DNA of 64,000 nucleotides from contig OZ020269.1 in the NCBI GenBank assembly GCA_963971225.1, positions 39,763,264 through 39,827,263 on the forward strand. Direction: 5' to 3'. The translations under genes were made by a program, and so were the position numbers. The first letter of the stretch is position 1; each line of letters begins with the position of its first letter. Under the pieces are notes generated by a model that saw only the letters and a program-made list of their open reading frames with translations, was not told the DNA's origin and ran no database searches. Below, piece after piece: positions 22,556 through 34,022 of this stretch. Source of the DNA: Melieria omissa (taxonomy: Eukaryota; Arthropoda; Insecta; Diptera; Ulidiidae).

Positions 22556-22883
22556 GCCGTGGCTCAGTTGGTTAGTGCGCGGTCCAAGCGAGTCGCATGC
22601 AGAGCGACGCTAGTTCGAATTCTGCATGTAGTAACACCTAAAAAAAATAACGGGAAACTCGTTTTCTCTTTCGGTGGCTGTCCTCTCAGCTGGAAATGGC
22701 AAACCTCTGAGAGTAAAAATTGCCTATGAAAAAGCTCCCAACCTGCCGTTCGGAACCGGCATAAAACTGTAGGTCCCTTCCACCCGCGTACAAAATCCAC
22801 ACGCACAACACGGGTGGTTGCGGGAAGCTAGGCCTTAGTCTCGCGTAAGCGGGCTTTCGTGCCAATCAATTATTAATTATTAT
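22556..22883 (+). mobile_element. SINE family S1, copy in gypsy 2 pol
   Basis: This is a complete S1 SINE. The head GCCGTGGCTCAGTTGGTTAG contains the A box, and TAGTTCGAATTCTGC at about 22609 is a good B box. The body and an (ATT)n tail follow. It is flanked by a perfect 15-bp duplication TACTAGGAGTATACC (22541-22555 and 22884-22898). It interrupts the pol linker before the RT, so it postdates the gypsy insertion. Confidence 0.95.
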
Positions 22884-22898
22884 TACTAGGAGTATACC

Positions 22899-24374
22899 CT
22901 CTGATTGTTTCTTCTACCTCAAAAGCCTGCGCTTCATCGAGATGTGACAGATCGACGTCGACTTCTCCCCTGTCTACCGGCTCCGCGTTCACGCACAGAT
23001 TTTTGAACTCTTCTACTAGTTCGATTTCCGACGCATGCTCCGCTACACCAACACTGTCAACCACGTTCGCTCTCTGCCTAAACACAACTTGACCCTCTGC
23101 AACCAGCATGTCGACCAGCTGCAGCACATTATTACCAAGGATAGCTTGGTAAGCGATGTCGCGTTCCCGAATGACATGGAATGTTACTTCTAGCTGCATA
23201 CTGTCTACCTCCAATTTCACCACGCAACTGCCCAATGTTGTCAACTCGCTACCCCTACACCCTTCAATCGGTGCCTATCTTCCGACAGCTCGATGTCACC
23301 AAACATCATGAGGACGTCGTAACGCAGAAGACATATGTCACAACCTGTATCCAATAGTGCGGAAAATTTGAACCCGTTGTATTGCAAATCCTTAAAAACT
23401 GCACACCCAATCGACGTGGCATTGGTTACCGTCTCTATCGTGTTCATCCTAGCACCCTCTTGCTTCACCTGAGCCTGTCTCTTGGTACACTGTGACGCGC
23501 GATGGCCTACCTGACCACAACTGTAACATGTCAATTGATTTTGTTTACAATTTCGGGCCACATGCCCAGCCGTTCCGCACCGGAAACAACGCCTGTCGTC
23601 GCTACCTTGCGTATTCGGTGCAGTCGGATTTCTGTTACCCTGAGGGTTTCGGGCCGGATTAGTAGTGGGTTGACGCCCAGACCGCACCTTTTCGTAAACT
23701 CCTAACTGCTCCTTTAACTCTTCAACAGACCTGGCTTGGTACAGATTAATTTTATTTGGCCTGGAATCTGGAATACCGTCCACAAAATACTCTAAAAGAC
23801 TCCTTTCATCCAGATCTATCGGTCTACCAATTTCCATTAAACTATACAGATATTCCCGATAATCTTCATTGGGCCGTTTACGACGATTTCTTAGCGACCG
23901 GTGAACTTCAATTGCAGAAACTTCGGTACCGAATTCCCCTTTCAAAGATTGCTTTAATGAGCTCCAATCTTTTATTCCTCTCTGACTACGCACAAAAATC
24001 TTTGCTGCTCCTTTTAGCAATTGTTTTGCATAAATAAATTTTTGGAGATCATTCCACCGTACTGCTGCCGCGTTCTCTTCGACCTCATCCAGCCATTGCT
24101 CAAAGCTGGGCTGCCCTGAACCGCTGTACGAGGTCATGGCGTCCTCAATGTCACGCAACGTAAATGCGGACCGCTCAGCCAAAGGCTAACGCACGCTACG
24201 CCGTCTTGTCGCATCATCATAATCCGAGCCATCGTCATTGTCCTGATTTAGCCCGAAGTGTTCTAACATCCTGTCTTGTAACGTCACTTTTCTCCCGACG
24301 GTCGGTAGTCCCAAATTCCCCAATTTACTTCTTAACCCGTCAACCGTTAAGCCTAATATCTCGTCCCTGTCCAT
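22899..24374 (-). pseudogene. Gypsy 2 gag and protease
   Basis: Translation starts at ATG 24374 with a short SAP-like helix pair (LTVDGLRSKLGNLGLPTVG), which fits DNA/RNA-binding N-termini of some gypsy gags. An in-frame TAG at 24186-24188 ends it. The same frame continues as a capsid region (PSFEQWLDEVEE to FVDGIP) and two zinc knuckles (CFRCGTAGHVARNC and CYSCGQVGHRASQC). The protease active site ALLDTGCD is near 23346. A frame change near 23250 separates it from the second half (ILGNNVL flap-like block) at 23244-22873. The nonsense and frame changes make it inactive. Confidence 0.88.
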
Positions 24375-25051
24375 GTCCTACAATATTGTGTTTTTTTTTT
24401 TTTTTTTTAAATAAACTTTTATTTTCACACTCGTTTCTTTTCCTTGTGCTTGTGCACTTCCAACAGCTTAAAATTATTATTAATTATTATAATTGCACAA
24501 AATTATGTTCAAAAGGTAACAGTGATCTATGTGTGTTTCTACTTATCTACATCGCCGCAATATGTACTGCCTCAGCTACAGCTTTCATCCCTCGCTGCCG
24601 TCACGCCCCTCAGCGCTCTTTCTCCACTGTCGCTTTCGTTACACTTTCACTTGTGTGTGTAGTTTTCGTCGCTGTTGCGCACACGTTGCTTTGTGTTCTG
24701 CTGCGCAGTCTCAGCTTATGTTTCTTTCGTTGTTGTGTTTGTTATGTACACACTTGGGATCTGGGTTTGGGTCCATAAGGTAAAGCTCCTGACTGCACGG
24801 ATGGGGACATGGTCTGCATCTTCGGCTGCGATCCTTATGGGTACCAGGCCAAGCGGACTCAACGCCTCCACGTAGGTTGCTTCTGTAACCGGGCGGTCCC
24901 TGGGCGGCTGTTGGGCGGCTGGGCGGCTTCTCAGCCGGCTAAGTTTGAGCTGCGGAAACCCAAGAGCGTCTGACCCACAGTGGGCGGCTCCTTGGTCAGC
25001 GTCTGATCCCCATGTTAGTGGCGGCTGTTCTTCTCATCATCTTTTGGTGGC

Positions 25052-26601
25052 GTGATAGATGTCAAAGAAACGCCACAGGGGAAGGCGACCCCCTTCATCA
25101 AAACCATTCTGGAGGGCTCCCATAAGGACTCTTTTACGGTGCAGGGAGTCGGATCCCCAGTACCGGCGGTAGACAGTGGGCGAGCGGGCTGTCTGGCGTC
25201 GTCATCCAACGACCGCTTAGGCTGTGCAGCGGGACCCCAGGCTGTGCAGTCTACAAATGCTACTGGGAAGCAGGAGGCGCCCAAACCTGCATTAAGCAGG
25301 CAAAAGGCGCAGGAGTCCACAGCACAGGATGGTCCCTCACTTTCGGGGGTGGTGCCTCAGCTCCGGGGCCTTCGACTCGACGCTGCTATAGAGGGGGAAT
25401 CTATGATTCTCTCGCAAAGTAGCGGCGCCGGGTCGGTGGACTCTGAGGCGGAGGCGGCACTCGTGGAGGAGGGAGACCGACCTGCGGCCACTGGCTCCAC
25501 TCCTGGAATCTCACCGACGGGGGAACGTAAGGCGAGCAGTGCTGCGAAGAAAGCCAGAAATGGCTACCGGCGCTCTCTTGCGTTTCTCCGCAGAGTGAGC
25601 AAAGAGCCTGGATCCTTGTCCGATAAGGAGAAGGATCTGGTAAGGAAGCACCAGAAGATCGTGGCTAGATTCGAGAAGAAATAGGCGGCGATTTCTGGTG
25701 CAAAATGTACGACCGTTGCAGCAACGCCTGGTGACAGTGCCACGGCTGCACGGCCAACCGAAGGTGCAGTGAAGGCGGAAAAGCCTAGAAACAAGGCCAC
25801 ATCCTCCGTCACTGCACGGGTGGGAGTAAAGACGGGGACGGCAAAGCCTGGAAACAGTGCTGCGTTCGCCCCGTCAAGTGTGACTGGTCAGAGACCCACC
25901 ACCTCTTCAAGGCCCACTTCCACCACGGTGGAAAAGGCCGTAAAAAGGGGAAGATCGGGTGACGATCAGCCGACAGGGGAGGGGAAAAAGCTGAAGCCCT
26001 CAGCTAGCTTCTCTTCCCCACAGGAGTTGCAGATAGCCGTGGTGGACCGGAGCGATCCTGATGGGAAAATTCGCCCGGAAAACTGGCTTTCTGTAGAGGC
26101 GCGCATTCTGCGAGCGATGCTCGAGGCGGCTGACGGAGAAATTGACTTCGACGGCGCTGGCTGGCAGAAGGGTGTCAAAATCGTCGGTTGTGGCAACAAG
26201 GAGTCCCTCAACTTCTTGGTGCGCACTATCGGCGGTCTTGAGCCCCTCTGGCAGGGGGCGAAACTCGAGGTCATACCTCGTGACCGTCTGCCACTCCGGC
26301 CTATCGTCACACTGTGGGTCCCCCTCCAGTTATGGAGGACGCCGACACGGTGAAGCTGATTGGCCGGCAGAATAGTGGCCTGAACACAGGAGAGTGGAGA
26401 ATTGTATCCTCCACTACTTGTAAAAATGAGGCGGGCAAGGACATCGTGATCGCGGTAGATCAATCGTCCTTTGCCCATCTGCGGGACTCCCTGGGAGTTG
26501 TTAAGTTCAGTTTGGGTTCCCTCAAAGCTCGCTTCCCTAACAAGGAGCGCGCCACACAAGGGAAGGCTGAAGGTAGTGCAGATAAACCTGCACCACTCTA
26601 A
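25052..26601 (+). pseudogene. LINE ORF1 protein, copy 1
   Basis: ORF1 should encode the nucleic-acid-binding partner of the LINE RNA. The frame opens after 25018 with no clear ATG; GTG at 25052 is the first plausible alternative start. It has a low-complexity Ala/Ser/Gly-rich N-terminus, a basic KARNGYRRSLAFLRRV segment and a KKGR-type cluster. A TAG at 25682-25684 interrupts it where copy 2 has CAG. Near 26315 a GTCCCCCTCC tract ends the frame, and the conserved C-terminus (VMEDADTVKLIGRQN to SLKARFPNK) reads in the -1 frame to 26601. Copy 2 shares that offset. No CCHC knuckle is visible. Confidence 0.75.
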
Positions 26602-29600
26602 AGCCGCCACCCACGACCTTATGCAGTTCCTTGAGGAGACTGGAGTTGACTTGGCTCTAATTCAGGAACCCTGGATCGTAGGAAACAGGGTTTGTGGGTT
26701 AGATTCAGGTCAATTTAGATTGCTTCATTCACGCGGTGAAGGTAAGATACGAGCCTGTATTGTATACAGAAGGTGCATTAATTTGTTTCTTTTGTCTCAT
26801 TACAGTACTGGTGACCTGTGTGTGGCTGCATGCGAACGACACGATGGGCGAGACTTGATCCTGTCGTCCGCATACATGTCATTCGAAGGGGAGGAACCAC
26901 CGCCGACGGAAGTCCGGGACCTTGCTGCGCACGCCCGATCACGGAAGCTCGACCTTATCATCGGGTGTGATGCCAATGCACACCACATGCTGTGGGGAAG
27001 TTCCGACACCAACAGTAGGGGTGAGTCAATTTTTGAGTTTCTTCTAGGCTCTAACCTTGTGCTGTGCAATAGAGGCGATACGCCGACTTTCCACAATAGG
27101 GTTAGGGAGGAAGTCATAGATATTACCTTAGTTACCGACTCCAACACTATCTCCGTGGTCGACTGGAAAGTACTGACGGAATGTTCGTTCTCGGACCACA
27201 ACCGTATAGTCTTTTCAGTGGCCATAGAGGTTGGATGTCCACAAACTTATAGGAATCCGAGAAAGACTAACTGGCCTAAATTCAGTGCACTAGTTTCTCA
27301 GAAACTGGCATCGCGCAAAGCGATCGCTACATTCGAGAGAAACAACATTGACAGGTCAGTTGGTCTTCTAATGAAAGTGCTTAACAAGTCTTTTAATTAA
27401 TCTTGTCCTAAAAGTCGAGCTCCACGGAAAACCAACGCGGTGTGGTGGACCCCAGAGCTAAGACAACTTAGAACAGATACCAGACGTCTCTTCAGTAAGG
27501 CTAAACTTAGCCGGACTGAAGAAGACTGGGGAGCCTACAAGGCTAGCTTTAATAAGTTTAAGAAGACTATTAGGGCGGCCAAGCGGGATAATTGGAGGAA
27601 GTACTGTGAATCCCTCGACAATGTCAACGAGGCCGCCAGACTTCGCAAGGTGCTAGCCGGGGCATCACATACCCCTAGCAGCATTAGGAAGTCTGACGGC
27701 TCGTGGACAGAATCGAGGGAGGAGCTTCTAGAGACTCTCATGAACACCCACTTTCCCGGTTGCACGAGTGTTGTTGAGACGACCACGCCTCATAGACAGC
27801 ACTCGTCACGACCGGATGCTTTAGTTCAGGGGATTATCGATGAGGTCAAAGTGGCATGGGCGATAGACACCTTCAACCCGTACAAATCTCCGGGTCCCGA
27901 TGGTGTCATTCCGGCTATGCTGCAATGGTCTAAGGAGGCAGTGGTCAAAGTCTTGGTGCGAATCTTTCGGGAATCTCTCCAACAGGGCTATGTACCACGC
28001 GCCTGGAAAGAGGTTAAGGTGGTGTTCATCCCCAAGGCGGGGAAGTCAAACCACATCACTGCAAAAGACTACAGACCGATCTGCCTGTCATCGTTCTTTC
28101 TTAAGACTTTGGAGAGGTTGGTGGATGTCTATGTCAGGGGAGTGGCACAGTCCAAGGGACTCTGCAGGACGCAACATACGTATTGCAGGGGAAAATCTGT
28201 AGACAGCGCCTTGCATGAGGTCGTTCAGACGATCGAAAAATCGCTGAGCGTCAAGGAGTATACGTTAGCCGCTTTCCTCGATATTGAGGGGGCGTTTAAT
28301 AACGTCACTCTAGAGGCAATAACCAGTGCACTTAGAAAATTCGAAGTGGACGAGAAAGTGGTGAGGTGGACCAGCGATATGCTTAGTAGCAGAAGGGTTC
28401 ACTCCAGCCTAGGCCCGTGCTCGGTGAGGAGGTTAACCACAAGGGGCACACCTCAGGGGGGCGTCCTTTCGCCTCTGCTGTGGCTGCTTGTGATAAACAA
28501 CATCCTCGAGATCTTCGAATCCAGGAGGCTGCGAGTAGTAGCATATGCGGACGACGTCACTATCCTGATCCCTGGAAAATTTCTTTCCACCATCAGTGAT
28601 CTCATGGAGTCTGCCTTAGAAGAACTCTCTAGGTGGGCAGAGCATAACGGTCTAGGAGTTAACCCCTCAAAGACGGTTATGGTACTGTTCACCCGGAGAT
28701 ACAAAATACCGGAGTTTAGGCTGCCGAAACTCAGCGGCATCACTATCACCCTCTCACCCGAGGTGAAATACCTTGGCACCACACTCGACTCCAAGCTTTC
28801 TTGGAGACGCAACGTGGAAGAGCGGGTGAAGAAGAGCCTGAATGCCTTCTACGTCTGTCAGAAGGCCTTCGGGAAAAAGTGGGGATTGCGGCCGAGCATT
28901 GTCCACTGGATGTATACAGCGATCATTCGGCCGATCTTATGTTACGGAGCCATTGTCTGGGGGCCGGCTACGGACACCAGGTCCTTGGCGACGCAACTCA
29001 TGAAGGTGCAGAGACTGGCGGCTATGGGAATAGCAAGAACCGTCAAAAGCACCCCCCAGGCAGGCCTAGAGATGATTCTACATCTCCACCCAATAGAGCA
29101 GTTCATTAAGTGCTGTGCCGCTAAAGGCGCTCTCAGGCTGAGAGAGGCCAACTTGTGGAAAGAGCACGCTTATGGACACTCTGGGATCCTAAGGTCATTT
29201 ACGAGGCCAGGTACGGAACATCAATTAGATTCCTGTACGGACTATCTGATTCCATACCTGGATTTTGAGTCGCGCGCACTTACCTCCTTTCCCTCAAGGG
29301 AAGAATGGGGACTTACAAGTGTGACAAGAGACGCCTCCATCACCATCTTCACAGATGGTTCCAAGATGGAGGAAGGTACAGGAGCTGGTCTCCACTCAGA
29401 TGTACTAGGGGCTCAACGGTCTTTCAGACTCCCGGACCTCTGTAGCATCTTTCAGGCGGAGATTTATGCAATCTGGAAAGCTGCTGAATTAATCCGCGAC
29501 AGCGGATTATCACCCACGGATATCACAATCTGTGTGGATAATCAGGCAGCCCTTAAACCGCTGGAATCAGCGACTGTGAAATCAAAGGTAGTGCAGAGTT

Positions 29601-30184
29601 GTCGCACTGCACTTCGCGGCATCGGACATCATCGAGTCACTCTCTGCTGGGTTCCGGGCCACTCTGGAGTGGCAGGAAACGAGGCAGCGGATGAGATGGC
29701 AAGAAAGGGGGTCGCCCTGCCTCTCACCGAAGTGGATAACTCTGTGCTCCCTCCGATATCTGCCCTGTATTTGCGTATTGACAGGTTGAGCAAAACTTAC
29801 ATCGAGTCCTCATGGCGGAGCAGAACTGATTGCAGTGCCTGCCGGGCAATATGGCCTTCCCTTTCCGTGAGGAAAACACGATATGTACTGTCCCTGAGTC
29901 GAACCTCTATTAGGCAGCTTGTTGGAGTCATTACTGGACACTGCGCCATTGGATCTATGCTGGTCAAATGGTGCCTCTCGTCCAGTGATGTCTGCAGAAG
30001 CTGTGGAGATGAGGAAGAAGTGGAAACGATCCAACACTACCTGTGCCACTGCCCGGCTCTGCAGGAACGCCGACTCCGTACCTTGGGGTCAAGGTTCCTG
30101 GTAGACTTGGCCTGCGCAGCAGTAGTAGAAATATCGGATCTACTCTCCTTCATCAAGAGGTCGAATTGGTTTGCCCCGAACTGA
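26471..30184 (+). pseudogene. LINE ORF2: endonuclease, RT, RNase H, copy 1
   Basis: The single frame overlaps the ORF1 end and encodes the replication enzyme. Endonuclease: VQINLHHSKAA, LIQEPW, GCDANAHHMLWGS and CSFSDHN. RT (from about 27860): KSPGPDGVIPAML, LDIEGAFNNV, RGTPQGGVLSPLLW and the catalytic AYADDVTI. RNase H (about 29350-29710): FTDGSKM, FQAEIYAI, VDNQAAL and VPGHSGVAGNEAADE, all four acidic positions present. A C-terminal knuckle C-x2-C-x10-H-x4-C lies near 29998-30055. An in-frame TAA at 27398-27400 splits endonuclease from RT, and copy 2 has the same stop. The stop is the only break I see. Confidence 0.88.
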
Positions 30185-30309
30185 GAGCCACTGGTTAGCT
30201 CCGGAATCTTCCATGAAGGGATTCACAATGGGCCATTTTGGCCTCCGAGTGGAAGTGCTGCCCTTGGGAGGCACACACCCTTCCCTACCTAACCTAACCT
30301 ATGTACACA

Positions 30310-30464
30310 CTTGACTGCTGTGCTCGTTATGCACACACAGCCGTTCAAAATTGTTCGCACGCTTGACCGCTGTGCTCGTTATGCACACACAGCTGATGAA
30401 AATTGTTCGCGCACCTGACTGCTGTGCTCGTCACGCACACACAGCCGATCAAAATTTTCACGCA
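30310..30464 (-). repeat. Tandem 52-bp repeats in gypsy 2 leader
   Basis: Three units (30310-30361, 30362-30413, 30414-30464) each carry CTTGACTGCTGTGCTCGTTA, ACACACAGC and a CAAAATTGTTCGCACG-like end. They lie in the 5' leader of gypsy 2, next to the LINE insertion. Such arrays in gypsy leaders can bind host regulators, but nothing here identifies one. Confidence 0.8.
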
Positions 30465-31551
30465 CTTGACTGCCGAGTTTCGCTGCTCACTTGCTGCTTC
30501 GTGTTCGGCTGCTCGCCCGCTGCCTTGTGTTCCGCTGCCCACCCGCTGCCTCGTGTTCCGCTGCCTTGTGTTCCGCTGCTCACCTGCTGCCTCGTGTTCC
30601 ACTGCCTACTCGTTGCTCCAGCTGTTGCAGCTGCTGCTTCTGCCTGCGCACTCGCTTTGCCCTTTTCTTTCTCTTTCACTGACCAAATTCCAATTCTTTA
30701 CGAAGTTTCATGGTAGCACAAAAGAAATTTTGCCTCTTTGCAACGTTCATAGCGATTCCGTCGATGTCGTCTCTTGTTGTTGTTGTTGTTGCTGCTGCTG
30801 TCGCTGTGGCTGCCGAAGCCGTGATTATTATTCTCGCCAAAATTTTCTAATTGCTTGTAGACTGCTTCGTAGTTCCTATTTTTTTTTCAGTAATTTTCAA
30901 AATGTTTAACGTTTGGTTGGAGTCGAATTGAGCGTTGCGATATATTTGTATTCTTGGGTCGCGCAGATTTTCTCACGATTACTTGCTGATTGTAGTTATA
31001 GCTACGGTTATTGTTGTTATGGTGGTGGTTGTTTTCGTTGAGTTGTTGCCACTAATTGCTGACTTTACGCCGTTTAGTCGCCACCACACACAATTCTCTC
31101 GTTTCTGCTGTATTTTACTTTACGACAAAAATTCGCTTTTTCCTCACTGCACTACGTTTATTTTACTCACAACGCTTTCCCACAAAATTTTATCGCATTT
31201 CGTCTTTTCCACTTCACTGCCCCTTCCAACCGTTTTCTTATTTGACTCGTGTATTTTATTTTCTGCCACTAGCTCGTTCGTTTGCGCCCTTGCGGCGGCT
31301 TCGTTGTTGCTATTTGTTATGCTGCGCTTGCGCTTCCGTTCTTTTTTTTCGATTGAGCCGGTCACGCCACCGTATGCTGCTCTCGGCGCGTTGCCTTTTC
31401 CCGACCTGGCGCCGCACAGAACTTTACGCGGAACTGTACACCTTCTTTGATCTGTTTCTTTTTTTTTTTGTGTTCTTTTCTTTTCCACGGGGCGCGCACT
31501 ACTTTTCCGGGGACGGCAACGGACTTGGTTTTCAAGGTTCACGCACTACAG
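30465..31551 (-). other. Gypsy 2 untranslated leader
   Basis: This is low-complexity leader sequence between the primer site and gag, continuing across the LINE at 24376-24742. It holds CGTGTTCCGCTGCC repeats (30490-30620), a (TTG/CTG)n tract near 30775-30805 and T/C-rich runs. Long open frames here reflect base composition, and I do not read them as genes. Confidence 0.6.
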
Positions 31552-31571
31552 CTATCCCACTTCTGACACCA
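31552..31571 (-). promoter_or_regulatory. Gypsy 2 primer-binding site, tRNA-Leu type
   Basis: The minus strand reads TGGTGTCAGAAGTGGGATAG, starting two bases after the 5' LTR. It is complementary to the tRNA-Leu 3' end over at least 18 bases. Confidence 0.85.
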
Positions 31572-31573
31572 CT

Positions 31574-32031
31574 TGTGGGGTTTCTTTCCTTTGATATTCA
31601 GTTTATTTCAGTTTGTAACGTTTTAGTTTGATACACGTTTAGTTCAGTTTGTAACATTCTAGTTTAATAACATTTTAGTTTGATACACGTTTAGTTCAGT
31701 TTGTGACATTTTAGTTTAAGAACATTTTGGTTTAATACACGTTTAGTTCAGTTTGTGACATTTTAGTTTAAGAACATTTTGATTTAATACACGTTTAGTT
31801 CAGTTTGTAACATTTTAGTTTAAGAACATTTTAGTTTGTCCGTTTCCGTCCGCGTCTCGTGATCAACTGTCGAGTCGTCCGTTTTCTGTTCCCTCTTCCC
31901 CTTGTTTCTCGTCCGATGGTCCCGTTATTTGTCCGCGTCTCGTCAAATGTCCGTCCGCCCAGTTATGTATTTTTACGTACTTTCGTCCAGTCCGGTTGTC
32001 CGTCCGTCAGGGTCGCATCCCATTTCCCACA
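31574..32031 (-). repeat. Gypsy 2 5' LTR (458 bp)
   Basis: It is identical in plan to 19561-19997 but 21 bases longer: 5 extra bases near 31588 and a 16-base AAGAACATTTTAGTTT insertion near 31823. Five substitutions separate the two LTRs. Confidence 0.92.
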
Positions 32032-32035
32032 TATG

Positions 32036-32107
32036 TGGTATCACAATGGGCCTTTCAGGCCTCCGAGTGTGTTTCTCATAGAGGCAGCCACCGCAACCTA
32101 ACCTAAC
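32036..32107 (+). mobile_element. LINE 3' UTR fragment with CCTAA tail
   Basis: TCACAATGGGCC and GGCCTCCGAGTG match the 3' UTR of the 5.5-kb LINE (30225-30252) but the rest diverges. The fragment ends in four CCTAA units followed by an A-rich tract. It is a short 5'-truncated insertion of a sister LINE family. Gypsy 2 inserted exactly at its left edge. Confidence 0.7.
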
Positions 32108-32219
32108 CTAACCTAAGAAATTAAAAAAAAAAACAATTACATAATAATTTACCTTTGTATTATTTATTGCGTTGTTGCTTCTCTAACAGTCAATAATACT
32201 ACTAAACAAAATGTACTAG

Positions 32220-33030
32220 CACAGAACAAACAATATACAGAATGCGCATCTGGTGTAAAGAAAATTTTCTTCGCGGGTTCCAGCGGTAGGACCCGTTTGT
32301 AGATGCGGGGGAAGCAGTAAAAGGGACGAAAACACACAGAGCGCGAGAGCGTAAGCTGAGAAGCTGCGACCGCGCACCACACACTGTGGTTGTTGTTGTT
32401 GGGCAACAAAGCGATGTGCCGGTTGCATGTTGGTGCTGGCTCGTGCTCGCTCTCCGCTTGCTTTTTGACAAACAAGAGCAAGAAGTGGACAGGCAGATTC
32501 ATAGAAAAATTGATTGAGCGATCGCCAAGGCACATAAGGTGGTTGCACTACGGGAAAAACCAAAATTCAATGGATTTTATAAGTTCTTTTGGTCTGCTTG
32601 TAAAATAGAAGTTGTAAAAAGTACAAATGGCTACAATGAAATATATGTGTTAAATATTGAAACAACCAAGACGCATTAAGAAAGTGATAATAAGTGGAAA
32701 ACTATTGCTACAATGTTGTGCTAATTATCAAAGAATGCTGCAACTACCTATTGAATTTGCCTTGGCGATTGCTTTGCCAAATCAACCACTATTTCAATGT
32801 GCACGAGTAAAGCCAAGCTGGCTTGCTGCGGAAAGCGACAACATTGCGTGTTGTTGTCGAAATGAGAATAAAGCCCAAAACCATCGAATCTATGCGTATA
32901 CAATACATCAATTCGCGCTTACTCTCTCCTTCCCTTTACATTTTCCTCACCTTTGTTGCTTCCCGCCCGCGTCTGAAATGAAATTGCAAAATTATTTCAG
33001 ATGCGCCTTCTGTATACTGTTTATTCTGTG
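32220..33030. mobile_element. MITE family M2, copy A
   Basis: This is an 811-bp non-coding element with 33-base inverted ends (30 of 33 match), starting CACAGAACAAACAATATACA and ending in the complement. It is flanked by a 7-bp duplication GTACTAG (32213-32219, 33031-33037). The interior has a GTTGTTGTTGTTGGGCAAC tract and several short open frames that are not conserved between copies. Confidence 0.85.
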
Positions 33031-33369
33031 GTACTAGTCACATGGAAATGTTCGTGTTTATTTTAAAAAAGATCTAAAAATCCTTAGAACCTTAAATAGC
33101 CCTAATTTAGTATTACTTTTGACAAATACAAAACTTTTGACAAATACGAGAAACGTCAATAAGCACGTTTAGTGTCAAAACAAATTACAGCGGTTCTACC
33201 TTCTATATTTGTATCATGCTTCTGATGCTATTTTCAGAAAGTACAGCAAGAATCAAACCAAAAAAATGAGACCGTTAGAAAGCTTGATTATATGTGAGAT
33301 TATGTAGTTACTTTTAACTTTAAAATTTGGACTTTGAATTTTTTATTTTTGGCCTATGGGAGCGACCAC

Positions 33370-34003
33370 AGTGCGATGTGCCGCTTGCATGTTGGTGGTG
33401 GCTCGTGCTTGCTCTCCGCTTGCTTTTTAACAAACAAGAACAAGAAGTGGACAGGCAAAGTTTGCATAGAAAAATTGACTCAGCGAACGCCAAGACGAAT
33501 AAATAAGGTGGTAGCACTACGGAAAAAAATTCAATGGGTTTTAGTAGTTCTTTTGGTCTGTTTGTAAAATAGATGTTGTAAAAAGTACAAATGGCTACAA
33601 TGAAAATAAACATATGTGTAAAAATATTGGAACAACCAACCCGCATTAGGAAAGTGATAATAAGTGGAAAACTATTGCTACAATGTTGTGCTAATTATCA
33701 AAGAAAAAAGTTTAATCAGTTCTGGTGCTGCAACTACCTATTGAATTTGCCTTGGGCGATCGCTTTGTCAAATCAACCACCATTTCAATGTGCCCGAGTA
33801 AAGCCAAGCTGGCTTGCTGCGGAAAGCAACAGCATTGCGTGTTGTCGAAATGAGAATAAAGCCCAAATCGAATCTATGCGTGTACATCAATTCGCGCTTA
33901 CTCTCTCGGTTCCCTTTACATTTTCCTCACCTTTGTTGCTTCCCGCCCGCGTCTGAAATGAAATCGCAAAATTATTTCAGATACGCCTACTGTTTATTCT
34001 GTG
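33370..34003. mobile_element. MITE family M2, copy B (left end missing)
   Basis: It begins inside the element at GTGCGATGTGCCGCTTGCA and follows copy A to the right inverted end (TGTTTATTCTGTG, ending 34003). The left third and left terminal repeat are absent, so it is a fragment. It has extra bases (AAAAAAGTTTAATCAGTTCT near 33705) shared with copy C but not with copy A. Confidence 0.8.
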
Positions 34004-34022
34004 CTACTACGCTACATATGTA

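Larger units (their letters stand above)
24757..30299 (+). mobile_element. Full-length LINE of the I/LOA type, copy 1
   Basis: This is a 5543-bp element flanked by a perfect 14-bp duplication TATGTACACACTTG (24743-24756, 30300-30313). It starts GGATCTGGGTTTGGG, as does copy 2 at 45661, so both are full length. Two reading frames (ORF1, then endonuclease-RT-RNase H) are followed by a short 3' UTR and a tail of CCTAA repeats. It lies antisense in the leader of gypsy 2. The two copies look nearly identical over most of their length, so the family was recently active. Placement in the I/LOA group rests on the RNase H domain and RT motifs. Confidence 0.93.
19561..32031 (-). mobile_element. Ty3/gypsy element 2, split by a SINE and a LINE
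   Basis: LTRs at 19561-19997 and 31574-32031 bound one element flanked by TATG on both sides (19557-19560 and 32032-32035). Gag, protease, RT, RNase H and integrase occur in gypsy order on the minus strand. A SINE (22556-22883) lies in pol and a 5.5-kb LINE (24757-30299) in the leader. Without these inserts the element is about 6.6 kb. The LTRs differ by five substitutions and two indels, so the insertion is fairly young, yet the coding region has two nonsense changes and two frame changes. No envelope gene is seen. Confidence 0.92.

Noticed and set aside
24164..24875. Plus-strand frames near 24.2-24.9 kb
   Set aside because: They are antisense to gypsy 2 gag and leader and reflect its composition.
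30345..31631. Long open frames of 100-190 codons rich in Cys, Leu and Arg
   Set aside because: They lie in the repetitive leader and LTR of gypsy 2, have biased composition, and overlap on both strands. No family motif.
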